NCBI GenBank assembly: GCA_037693485.1
Contig: CM075345.1
Span: forward strand, 108,308,001-108,372,000
From: Kitagawia praeruptora
Lineage: Eukaryota; Streptophyta; Magnoliopsida; Apiales; Apiaceae
Reading direction: 5' to 3'
DNA length: 64,000 nucleotides
Shown here: positions 11,150-21,923 of the stretch, in pieces
How positions within the stretch are numbered: the first letter of the stretch is position 1
How the letters are laid out: each line of letters begins with the position of its first letter
Notes under the pieces: generated by a model
Seen by the model: only the letters and a program-made list of their open reading frames with translations
Databases searched by the model: none
What the model was told of the DNA's origin: nothing
Made by a program: the position numbers and the translations under genes

Positions 11150-11463
11150 CTCCCTCCGTCCCATTTTATGTGACATGGTTTGACTTTCACGGAGATTAAG
11201 AAAATGTAGTAAAAAAATAGTAAAGTTAGTTGAAAAGCGGGTAAAGTGGTGGGACCTATTAATATTTAATACTAATAGATTTGAGATAGTGGAGGAAAAT
11301 AGTGGGTGTAATAGTGTTTATTTAATAAAAAAGGAGTATAAAATAGAGAAGTAGTGGGTGTAATAGTGAAAAGTAGTGTTAAAAAATAATAAGTATAATA
11401 GGTTCATTATTTTTGGGACGTCCCAAAAAGGAATAAGGTTCACATAAAATGGGACGGAGGGAG
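11150..11463. mobile_element. Stowaway-type MITE
   Basis: The ends are CTCCCTCCGTCCCATTTTAT and its inverse ATAAAATGGGACGGAGGGAG, flanked by TA on both sides (11148-11149 and 11464-11465). These are the known termini and target duplication of Stowaway MITEs (Tc1/mariner). Internal sequence is A-rich without coding potential. Length is 314 bp. Confidence 0.92.
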
Positions 11464-11477
11464 TATTTTTTATTCAT

Positions 11478-11740
11478 ATAGGGGCTCGATTGGTGTAATT
11501 AAAACCGAGCCGGCTTAAACTCGACTCGAGCTCGACTCGAAAAAGTGGGCTCGACTCGGCTTGAACTCGTTATCGAGCTTGAGTTCGAACACATTTTCGG
11601 GCTCGATAAAAAACTCGAGTCAAGCCGAGTTTTTTTGAGCTCGACTCAATAAACTTGAACTCGACTCGGCTCGAACTCGATTAAATTTTTTTAAAAATAG
11701 TCATGAGTTTATTATTCTATCTGTCATCACTAAACTATTT
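11478..11740. repeat. Left end of a GACTCGA-rich DNA-transposon-like repeat
   Basis: It begins around TAGGGGCTCGATTGGTGTAA and contains dense CTCGACTCG, GAGCTCG and CTCGAACTCG words in both orientations. Inverse sequence (CTCGACTCGAATTACACCA) occurs at 35850-35868, just beyond the far side of the Sirevirus. Such subterminal GCTCGA clusters are common in plant hAT-type elements, so I read this as a hAT-like element split by the copia insertion. No clear 8-bp duplication was found. Confidence 0.45.
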
Positions 11741-11745
11741 ACAAA

Positions 11746-12473
11746 TGTTAGGAATAATTCATGAGTTGTGATGTTAAGAATAGAATTTGCAAATACTTCT
11801 TGTATATCCTGATCTTATAAAGGATTTAGCACTTTGTATAGGATATATGTGTTAGATAGTAATCTGTAGAGTTAAGTCAAGAATAGTGCATCAAGTACTA
11901 CATGTCAGGAACTGAGATTGAATCATGATACGACAAGTCAAATAATGATCAAGTACTGATGGGATGGTCAGATCATGATGCAAGATGGAATCCTGATATC
12001 AGTCTTGTTACTGATGATGTCATTATGGATGCTACAGAAACTGGCAAGTGATATAAAACAGGATCGCTGTTTGAAGAACAAGCAAGAAGATATCATGAAG
12101 GAAAGAATTTTCTATTGGTGGAAACTATCAAATGGACGTCAGAACATTGTCATGTATAGATTAACTTCTGTTATTAGTTGATAGGTAGCATTATAAATAC
12201 TCTCTCTATATCATTGTAAAAAGAGTCGAGTGATTGTGAGTCGATAGCATAAGATTTGTATTCGAGAGTTCGAAACAAACAAAGAGAGATTTGTATTGTC
12301 AGCAGCTGCTAAAGGTATTTTTGTACACCTTTGGTACAGTTTGTATTTGATCTTATTAATACAAACAATTTGATTTATTCGTTTGTTCTTTTTTATTTAT
12401 TTGAGCAAAAATCAGACACGATTATATAACTTGTATTCAACCCCCCCTCTTCTACAAGTTATTCGAGTTAACA
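11746..12473 (+). repeat. 5' LTR of Sirevirus copy 1 (728 bp)
   Basis: It starts TGTTAGGAATAATTC and ends TTCGAGTTAACA. A TATA box (TATAAATA, 12192-12199) lies where the U3/R boundary is expected, followed by the CATTGTAAAAAGAG stretch. It matches the 3' LTR at 34841 and the LTR of copy 2 at 60738. Confidence 0.95.
12192..12199 (+). promoter_or_regulatory. LTR TATA box
   Basis: TATAAATA in the 5' LTR is kept in copy 2 (61180-61187). In the 3' LTR one base differs (TATAAATC near 35289). Confidence 0.7.
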
Positions 12474-12475
12474 AT

Positions 12476-12487
12476 TGGTATCAGAGC
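12476..12487 (+). other. Primer binding site of Sirevirus copy 1
   Basis: TGGTATCAGAGC, complementary to the 3' end of initiator tRNA-Met, starts two bases after the LTR end. It is the usual site for copia elements. Confidence 0.92.
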
Positions 12488-12522
12488 AGGTTGATTTCGA
12501 ATAATCATAAAGATCTGCAATC

Positions 12523-14691
12523 ATGTCTGGTTACAAGGATGGTAATACTAAGATCCCTATGCTCAAGAGAAACGAATATACTCTATGGGAAGTAAAGATG
12601 TTGCATCATCTGGAAGCAACAGATCCTGATTATCTTGACAGAATCAGAGATGGACCTTTTGTTCCAACTAAGGTTGTTGGTCAAACAACTATTGATGGTA
12701 AAATTCAACCAGAACACATAGAAGAGAAGCCAAAATCTGAATGGTCAGATAAGGACAAGGAGAACGTTCTTAAAGATGCTAAAGTGAGAAATATATTGTT
12801 CAACAGTCTTGATTCTATTCTCACTAACTATGTTCTCTATTGTAAGACTGCTAAGGAGATTTGGGACAATCTAAAGGTTCACTGTGAAGGAACGAAACCT
12901 GTCAGGAAGAATATGAGGACACTACTTATACAACAGTATGAGTACTTTGAATCCAAGTCTGGTGAGTCACTTACTGATACCTTTGATAGGTTTACGAAAC
13001 TCATCAATGAGATGGCCATGCATGGTAAATATTATGACTTGGAGGATATGAATACTAAGTTCATGAAAGCCTTGCCTGATTTCTACAATGAGAAGATATC
13101 TGTAATCGAGGAAGCTAATGATCTGGATGAAATATCATTAGAAGCAGTGTATGGAAAACTTAAGGCTTATGAACTTGACAAGCAGCAGAAGAATAGCAGG
13201 AGTGAAGGAAAGATGAAAACTGTTGCACTCACTGCTCAATCTGAATCAAAGAAGCTTCCAGAGGAACAGGATATTGAGCCTGCTGTAAAGAACTCAAGGA
13301 AGAAGAAAAGCAAAGAAAGTTCTGAGTTAGAGACTACTGATATAGAATCTGACAACAGTGATTCTGAATCAGAGATGCAGGAACTCTTTGCTATGTTTGC
13401 TAAAGATTTCAAGAAAGGAAGATTCAACAGGAGAAGATTTAGTAGAGGACCTTTTCAAAAGAAAGATGAGAAGAAGAGTGACAAAGGCAAAAGTACAATT
13501 ATCAAGCTTGATAAGGCTAAGATCAAGTGCTTTAACTGCAGCGAGCTTGGACACTTTTCTAGTGAGTGTAAGAAGCCTAGAAATTCAGGAAAGGGTAATG
13601 CACTCATGGTCACACAGAAGGATAGGGCTGATTCAAGTGATTTTGAAGATGAATTTGATTATGACAACATTGCATTGATGGCAAATGTTTCAGACAAACC
13701 TGGATCTCCAAAGAAAACTTCTCAATCTTCTGTTAAGGTATCACTTTACTCTCTTGACTCATTTGATAGCTTAGATTCTGATGATATTAGATCTATCCAT
13801 GCTGAGTTTAAGAATCTTATGACTAATTTTAGAATTCTTAATCGTGAAAGAGATGATCTTAAAGTTAAGAATGATAAGTTAGTTGATAGAAATAATTTTA
13901 TTGAATCCGAGTTAATTCAAATGGAAGAATATAAGTTAAGTTCTGACAAAGCTAAGCATGATTATAGTGTTATTCTTGAGGCTTATGACTATGTCAGGAA
14001 AGAACTAGAAGAAGAGAGAGATGTGATTAAGACCATTAACAATTCTGGTAAAAAGACTCAGGAAATCTTTGAAAGTGGAATTCGTGGTAAAGTTAATGGT
14101 TTAGGTTTTGATAAGGCTAGACAAGAAGAAAAAGTAGCTATTGTCAATGATGATAGTAAAATAGAAGCTAGAACATCTAAATCTGAAGATAAGAAGATAG
14201 TTTCTGAACCTAAACATGTTAAATTTGTTGATTCAAAAGGTACCCCTGTTGTACACAGAAGAATTAACAATAGTAATTCAGATGAGAAAGTGTTAGAGAA
14301 ACCTAAGAACGGCAACATATGTTTTCTGTCTAAGTCTCAGTTGAAACAGAGACTAGATGGTCTTTCGGAGTCTAGCAAGATCAAAAGAAATAGGAATGGA
14401 AAAGAAGGTATTAACAAAGAGAATAATTACAAGAATGTACCTGATGCACCTAGGAAAAAATGCTATAAGTGTGGAAATCATAATCATTTGGCCCTAGACT
14501 GCAATCAAAAACCTTCTTGGAAAACTGAGTCTAGATTCCCCAAGACTCATAAAATTCAATACCAACCACAAAAAGCTTGTTATCATTGTGGTAGTTTACT
14601 TCATTCCATTTACATGTGTAGAGAATATCATGAACTGTATTATGACTACTATTCTCTAAAATCTGAAACTCTAGTCATAAACAGTTTGTGA
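12523..14691 (+). pseudogene. gag: Sirevirus gag, frameshifted near its C-terminus
   Basis: The 722-residue frame starts at the ATG 35 bases after the primer site (MSGYKDGNTK). It has an N-terminal capsid-like region (UBN2-type, about residues 60-220), a Ser/Glu/Lys-rich middle, and a CCHC zinc knuckle CFNCSELGHFSSEC near residue 340. A coiled-coil-like stretch lies around 440-510, and two further knuckles (CYKCGNHNHLALDC and CYHCGSLLHSIYMC) are near the end. Compared with the 763-residue gag of copy 2, one base is missing near 14671. This changes the last residues to LVINSL and cuts off about 40 residues. Confidence 0.93.
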
Positions 14692-14868
14692 AATCAGAGT
14701 CTAAGGTTGACTCTGCAACAGGTAAAGTAAAAGCAAAATCTTCAAAGCCTGTTGTTTCTAAATCTAGTAAAAAAGGATCAAATCAAAGTTGGGTCCTAAA
14801 AATTTCTAACTAGTTACTTTTTGTTTGCAGGGCACAGGAAAGAAGCATTCAATTATCTTGGACAGTAA
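14692..14868 (+). pseudogene. Frameshifted gag end, gag-pol junction and protease site
   Basis: The remaining gag tail is in a shifted frame up to TAACTAG near 14807-14813, followed by TTACTTTTTGTTTGCAG and the start of pol. In copy 1 the protease active-site codons read Asp-Ser-Lys in place of the Asp-Ser-Gly in copy 2 (GAC AGT AAA near 14860). The retropepsin would be inactive. Confidence 0.75.
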
Positions 14869-17216
14869 ATGCTCTGGACATATGACTGGAAAGAAGTCCC
14901 TGAGAGGAAAGCTGGCCCAGTAATATCTTTTGGAGATGGCAACAATGAAGAAACTCTGGGATATGGCTCAATTGTTTTGGGGAATGTCATCATAGAAAAC
15001 GTAGCACTGGTTGAAGGCTTGAAACATACACTTTTAAGCATAAGTCAACTGAGTGATAAAGGTTACCAATCAATCTTTGACCGAGAAGGATGCAAAATCT
15101 TGAATATGCAGAATGGAGACATTGTTCGAACTGGTCAAAGACATGATAACATATATGAAGCCAGCTTGAGTGATACATCTAAAGGAATTGTTAGATGTCT
15201 CTATAGCAAAGCAGCAAATAATGAAAGCTAGAATTGGCACAAGAAGCTCTCACATCTCAACTTCAAGAAGCTTAATCAACTTGTTAAGCTCAATCTAGTG
15301 AGAGGCCTACCTCAGGCAAATTATGTGCAAGATGGACTTTGTGATGTTTGTCAGCTTGGAAAACAAAGAAGAACCACTTTCAAGAGCAAGACTGAAAATT
15401 CAATTACTGAACCATTTCACATGCTACATCTTGATCTGTTTGGTCCAGTAAACATTATGTCTATCAGCAAGAAAAGATATGCTCCAGTTATAGTGGATGA
15501 TTTCACAAGGTTCACATGGGTGTTCTTTCTACACAAGAAGGATGAAGCTCCTCTGCAAATCATTGAACTTGTCAAGAATATTCAGAACAGCTCTGAGTAC
15601 AAAGTCAAAGTACTTAGGAGTGACAATGGTACAGAATTCAAGAATTCTACAATGGAGGAGTTTTGTGCAGACAATGGAATCACTCAACAGTTTTCTCTAC
15701 CTGGAACACCTCAGCAGAATGGTGTAGTGGAAAGAAAGAACAGGACTCTCATAGAGGCAGCAAGAACCATGCTTGCAGATGCAAAGCTTCCAACCTATTT
15801 CTGGGCAGAAGCTATTAACACTGCATGTTTCACTCAAAATTGTACCTTGGTAAATGGTCATGGAAAGACTCTCTATGAGATGATCAAAGGAAAGAAACCA
15901 AGTGTGAAATACTTTCACATTTTTGGATGTAAATGATATGTCCTGAAAGTTCATCCAGAACAACTTGGTAAGTTTGAAGCCAAATCGGATGAAGCAATCT
16001 TTCTAGGATATTCAGCATCAAAGGCCTTCAAAGTTTATAATCTCAGAACTCACAATGTTATGGAATCAATTCATGTGGCATTTGATGACAAGAAATTTTG
16101 AATTCTGCAAACTAATGAAAGCCATGACAAATTGGAATTTGAAAATCTTAAGGATTCTGAGATATTCTCCAGTGATGATGAAGGTTCTCCAGAAGGAATT
16201 TCTATTGCTTCTCAAAGGAATGCTACTGTTGAGGGGGAGCAAATAAGTCAAGGAGGACACAGTGATCATCAGGAGCAGACTAGCTATTCAGAGTCTACTC
16301 CATCAGGAACTAATCCTTAATTCAGAGTCTACAGAGGAAAGATCAGTAACTAGCACCATTATGGAATCTACTGATTCTACTGATCAAGGGGGAGCTTTTG
16401 AAGGCAGATAGAGTTCTTCTATAAGAGATACCACTAACTTAGGGGGAGAGTCTAGCAGAGGAAATCTACCACCTGTTAGAAAATGGACGAAGGATCATAC
16501 TGAAGATTTGATAATTAGTGATCCAAATAGTGGTGTTCGAACTAGAAGATCAATTCAAAATGAATGCTTGTACAGTTGCTTTCTCTCAAAGAATGAACCT
16601 AAGAAGGTTGAAGAAGCCTTACAGGATACTGATTGGGTAATTGCAATGCAGGAAAAGTTAAATGAGTTTGAGATAAACAAAGTCTGGAAACTGGTACCAA
16701 GACCTAAAGATAGATCTATTGTTAGTGCAAAATGGGTTTTCAGAAACAAGCTAGATGAATCTGGTATGATTGTAAGAAACAAAGCAAGACTGGTAGCCAA
16801 GGGTTACTCTCAGGAGGAAGGAATTGACTATGATGAAACCTTTGCCCCTGTAGCAAGATTGGAAGCAATCAGGATGTTTCTTGCATTTGCAGCTCATTCA
16901 AAATTCAAGGTATACCAGATGGATGTAAAGAGTGCTTTTCTAAATGGCAAGCTTGATGAGGAAGTGTATGTGGAGCAACCACCTGGTTTTGTTGATCCAA
17001 AGTTTCCAAATCATGTCTACAAACTTGACAAGGCACTCTATGGACTAAAGCAGGCACCAAGAGCATGGTATTAGACTTTGTCTAAATTTCTTCTTGAAAA
17101 TGGCTTCACAAGAGATACAATTGACAAAACTCTATTCTTTAGAAAGATAAAAGGTGAATTGCTTTTAGTTCAAGTTTCTGTTGATGATATTATATTTGGT
17201 TCTACTAATGAAAAGT
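14869..17216 (+). pseudogene. pol: Sirevirus pol, 5' part: protease end, integrase and first half of RT
   Basis: In order: pre-integrase domain (to 15290), integrase core (about 15420-15936, with HLDLFGPV, VVDDFTRF-like, RSDNGTEF and QQNGVVERKNRT giving the D, D, E residues), a variable linker with GGGGGAG words, then RT (16508-17216; WVFRNKLDESG, ARLVAKGYSQ, YQMDVKSAFLNG, YGLKQAPRAW). Defects compared with copy 2 or the family: a 13-bp deletion at about 14893, stops at 15229, 15934, 16099, 16409 and 17072, a frameshift near 16318, and SVDD in place of YVDD in the RT active site (about 17180). The frame is then cut by the Athila insertion. Confidence 0.92.
17212..17216. repeat. Target duplication AAAGT, left copy
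   Basis: AAAGT here and at 28889-28893 is the 5-bp duplication made by the Athila insertion. Removing the Athila element and one AAAGT restores the copia RT reading frame. Confidence 0.93.
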
Positions 17217-18707
17217 TGTTGACTCGTAAACACGCAAGTATACGCGATCACAAATAGCAAGTGATAAATAAGATTCGTTCCGCAGAGACTAGGTGTAATG
17301 CCAATTTTAGTGCGTATGCAATAGTGTATGGTTACTTCTTAATGCTTGAACAATTATCAAATTGGGTTTTTGTTTAAACTATTTTAATGAACTAAGTGAG
17401 AATAAATTAACAATTAAGAGTTCTTAAATATGAGAAAGCATGGGATTCCAATTTCATCGAAACTTCACTAAAGGTTGACACAGTAAATCGATACGGGTGA
17501 TAAACAAGATAATTAATCAGATAACACTACAATAATACGAGCTACCTTTCAGTACACTCATATCATACCACTTAATATCCACAAAAGATAGAAATCAAGA
17601 GGACACCACATTACGTTCAAATCATATATGTCTATACAATCTGGAAACACAATTGGTTTAAGCACAAGTTATCTTTTACAATTACATGAGGCAATATGAA
17701 TTGGGTAAAAACATACTACTAATCATGAATAACAATTAATTCATGAACTCATGCTAATATGGCATATTCTCAATCCTAGAATCCACTTTCGCAATCATCA
17801 AGGATTAATAAACTAGATGCTAGCTACACATCTATCAATTAAATCAAACCATATTAGATTATCACAATAAAATCACCCAACATCGATCACATGTCAAACA
17901 CAATAATTATGAAATCGAATCCATTGGAACCCCATGATAATGATTAGTTCATATTTGAACCTTTCACCATCATGGGTTCAATTGATAACATAATTAAAAC
18001 AATTCTTGGAATAGATATATAAAAACTGAATTATGAAAAACAAATAATTGAAATCCAAACCGAGTACTAGAACCAATTGTTCTAATAAGAATACAGATTT
18101 ATTCTCCTTGCTTTGCTTCTGAAAGATGTGTCAATCTCCTTCTTCTGCTCTGTGTAGAAGAAAACTCTCCTGTAAACCCTAGATAAAGTGTATCTAAAGT
18201 CGCGTGTGTCTCTTCCCCTCTAAAGCTAATAATAAAAAAAACTCCTCATAAAATCTAATCTCTCACCCCTAATAAAAGTATTTTTAATGTTTTAATAAAT
18301 TTTACAAAAAGAAATCCATAATTGAATAGGATTTTAATGTAAAATTCGCTGCTGACTTTGCTCCTCTGTTTCTGGGCTGTTCCAGTGCGATTTTGCTCTT
18401 TGGACCACCTTGGAATTAAAAAAAATTCTCCAAGCTTCGCGTGGACAGTAAGATCGTCAAATTCTGACTTCGGGAACTCAAGATACGGCCCAAACAGTGT
18501 AGGCAGCCCGTATAACCCAATATTACGAATTTCCTCTAAAAAATCTCCAAATTCAGCTCTTTATTCTCCAATCCTTCCAAGTTTAGGATTCCTTGATTTC
18601 TACAATAAAACATTATAATTTATTTAATAAAAATCCAATTAAATGCAAAATAGAATTGATATGAGGAATAAAATCATGTAAAATACATATAAATATATAC
18701 TCTATCA
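17217..18707 (-). repeat. 3' LTR of the nested Athila (1491 bp)
   Basis: On the plus strand it runs from TGTTGACTCGTAAACACG to TATATACTCTATCA. The apparent 86-codon frame at 18358-18618 is also present in the other LTR at 28566. It is LTR sequence read on the antisense strand and not a gene. Confidence 0.95.
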
Positions 18708-18722
18708 AATATCCCCACACTT
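18708..18722 (-). other. Polypurine tract of the nested Athila
   Basis: On the minus strand this reads TAAGTGTGGGGATAT-like sequence directly before the LTR start TGATAGAG. Copies of the core AAGTGTGGGGA also occur internally (19432-19443 and 20389-20400). Confidence 0.75.
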
Positions 18723-21700
18723 AGCATTTTGCACGTCCTCGGGCAAATAAAGAAATAAAACTAATCTATCTAACTAACACCATTTTCGTAGGTGACACGA
18801 TTGCATTGAGCATATGCAACAAGCCGTTAAACCCCTAGGCAGCCCTAGTAGGACGAGTGTTGTCTCGTGAGGGTTTATATATAGCGAATATACCCACAAA
18901 ATTCATCTAACCATGCAAAAGATCAATGCTAACACAACACCACACACACAAGTCCTCTCATGCCACATCAACTTAAGAATCAAAGCAAACATACGATGTC
19001 TTGGTGTCGAAAGTACAAGTATTCACGAAGTCTACTCAACCAACATGCAAAAGGTCATAAAAATTCATGTCAAGTGTAAAAATAGTTGGTAATCATGCTA
19101 AGCCCACAAGAAATAGATCTTTAAGTCTAAACCTGGGATCTCTTATGCCAAAACAAGTAATAACTCACCTTTCACTCAAAAACGAATATTCACTCAAGGT
19201 TAAGTGTATCACTCAATTCCAACAAAATCATAAACACAACTTGACACTCGCAATCAATCTCACTCTCAACACAACATACATCACTGATGACAATCAAAAG
19301 GTCTTTATTCGGGTTGTAGCGTGGGCTAGGGACCAGGTATGTCAAGTAAAGCTAAAACAGGTTAAATGTCAAAAGCTAGCACCCAACAATAATCATTATT
19401 CAATTCCGTTTCTATTAAAACAACAAATACTTCCCCACACTTGGATTTTTCAATAACCCTTACATAATAACTTGACTAGTCGAATGAAGAAGGATCATAC
19501 AAACATAAGAATGCTCTCAAATTTATTTATTTTTTTTCTTTCTATTTTTTTTTTCTTTTTTTTTCTTTTTTTTTCTCTGAGAGCTAAGGAATAAGCACAA
19601 TGATCCATAGATATTATTATGCATTTCGACTAACAAGCATCAACCAAAATCAATATTCCCCAATGGTATGATCATCAATAACCCCCTCCCCTTTATGAAC
19701 ACCTTATTACTCCCAGCACGATACTAGCCTTTGACAATTTAGGTTCGAATTCAATGTAAGGCCAATAGAATAAAAAGGATAATGGTAAGTAATGTGGTGT
19801 GTCACCAAAAGAATATGATTAAGCTCAACGGGTTAACTAATTGATTATGTTTAAAAGGTGTGGAAATATGGGAAATACGAGGTTAAACCTAAGTGTCTTT
19901 ATCATCTCATCATCAAGTAATGTCATGCATTTCAAGAAAGATCTCAAGTGCAAGCAATGCAAACAACATGTGGACACTCAAGCAACCGAAAAATCATGCA
20001 AAAGATATGCATATAGGCTCAAAACTCGCTTGGTGTGACAAAACATAATCAATCCCAAGTAACAAGACTCTCTAACGCACCTCTTGTACTCAAAGCATGG
20101 AAACCAAGTCATCTTGCACATATTCATGTCATTCTAATCACTAACCACATTCAATTAAGTCTACCAGTTTCAACTTGCTAGTGAAAGTGTGTGCACAAGA
20201 ACAAAGCACGTCACTTCTCATACAAAAGCGTCAACAACACAAGAATTCTACGCATGCATGGTTGTATCAAGCAAAATACAACAACTAATCAAATTGCATG
20301 GCTAGAATTATTTTTGGTATTTTTTTTAAATTTAAATTTTTTTTAATTTTTTTTTATATATGTACACTACTATTGAGAACACATCCCCACACTTAAATGG
20401 GTCATTGTCCTCAATGACACACTAAACAATTAATTCTACAATAATAATAACTATACTAAAAAGAAAAGAAAGAAAACTCCCCTAAAGATGCTTGGTGAAC
20501 AACATAGATGCCACATAATCAGTGCTCCGTACATACAAGCTGGAAGAGCAATTGGTGTGCGCTAAACCTGTACATGTTAGAATATGTACACACAAATATT
20601 ACATTAGTTAATAATAAAGTAAATCTTTACAAATTTATAATATGATTTTACAATATTAAGAAAAAAATAATAAAAATAAAAAAATATATATATACATATT
20701 ATACAAGTAATTTACCAAAAGTTATAAAGAAAATAATAAAATATTATATATACAAAAATAAAATATAACAATATATATAAATAATTATACAATAATAAAA
20801 TATAAAATATAATATAAATAACATAATAAAATATAATTAAAAATAACATAATATAAATTCCAAAATATAATATAATATATTTATAATATATTTACATAAA
20901 TAATAGTTAATTAACAATAATAATATAAATAAACTATTTAATAAGAATAACAATGAACCAAAGTGTTGTATTAGTGTAACAGCCTGTTTGGGAACCCGTA
21001 CTTAAAGTAAAATGGAGCTTTAAGTTGTTTCGGGTGTGTTTGGCAATAGGAGCTTTAAGCTCGTTTTAAGTTAAAAAATTGCTTTAAGTCATAAGTTCCA
21101 TTTAGGTACTTTTGACTTATGACTTATGACTTATCAAGTTTTTTTTTTTTTTTTTCACGATTCTTGATTCTTGTAAAGTTTAAATATTAAGAATTTTAAA
21201 TTTTTTTAAGTCAAATTTCATTTTAAGTCAAAATTATTAAATCCCCATTTAACTTTAAGTAAAATTACCCAAACACTTTCATTCAACTTAAAGTAAACAA
21301 CATCACTTTCTCCTTTAAGTTAAAAACACCTCCATTAAGTCAAAAGTAACTTATTTTAAGCAATTCCAAACACCCTCTAAGTCAGGTGGTGATGACTCCG
21401 TGTGTGTGAGTGGACTGGAGTACAAGCGCAGGAGAAGTACGCGCGCGGGGAGAAAGAAATTGATGACTCCGCTGGTGACTTCGCGCATGGACATGAATTT
21501 AATACCGCGGGGTACTTGGAATCACACCGCGGGTTAGTATTTTATTTTCCTTCCAGAGATTAAAGCACCGTGGGGAGAAAAATAGCACACTGCGGTCCCG
21601 CTTTCTCTGTCAACAGTTTTTATTTTACATGTCCTGGAGTCATCTCGCGCACCAAGGAATTTTTATTCATCTCGCGGGTAGACTAACACTTCTTGTTGAA

Positions 21701-21923
21701 CCTATAAATTTTCTATAAAATTTCACACAAAATTCATCAAGGCACCTTGTGGGAGTTAAAAATAATGAAATAAAATTATCTATCTCTAATAATAATAATA
21801 ATAATAATAATCATATCTAGCCTAAAAACAAATCAATACAAATTTACTAAACTTGCAAATATTTTGGGTCGCCTCCCAACAAGCGCTTGTTTAACGTCAT
21901 TAGCTCGACGTTTTCACTGAGAA
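18723..21923 (-). other. Non-coding 3' region of the nested Athila
   Basis: About 3.2 kb between the pol stop and the LTR. It holds a pyrimidine-rich low-complexity run (19517-19576), an AT-rich stretch (20590-20960), a MITE (20983-21377), a GC-rich segment with ACCGCGG words (21420-21620) and an (AAT)n microsatellite (21788-21811). The 129-codon plus-strand frame at 19067-19456 would be antisense to the element. It has no recognisable domain and I do not call it a gene. No env-like frame is visible. Confidence 0.7.
20983..21377. mobile_element. MITE inside the Athila 3' region
   Basis: The ends are inverted: CCTGTTTGGGAACCCG at the left, and CAATTCCAAACACCCTC at the right, whose inverse is GAGGGTGTTTGGAATTG. 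The interior is built of TTTAAGT and ACTTAAA words that are also mostly inverted. GTGTTTGG ends are common among plant hAT-type MITEs. A clear target duplication was not found, so the class is uncertain. Confidence 0.55.

Noticed and set aside
18358..18618. A conserved small gene, since nearly the same ORF appears at 28566
   Set aside because: The two copies are the two LTRs of one Athila element.
19067..19456. A 129-residue plus-strand ORF in the Athila 3' region
   Set aside because: No domain, no promoter sign and no second copy to test. It is likely a chance frame antisense to the element.
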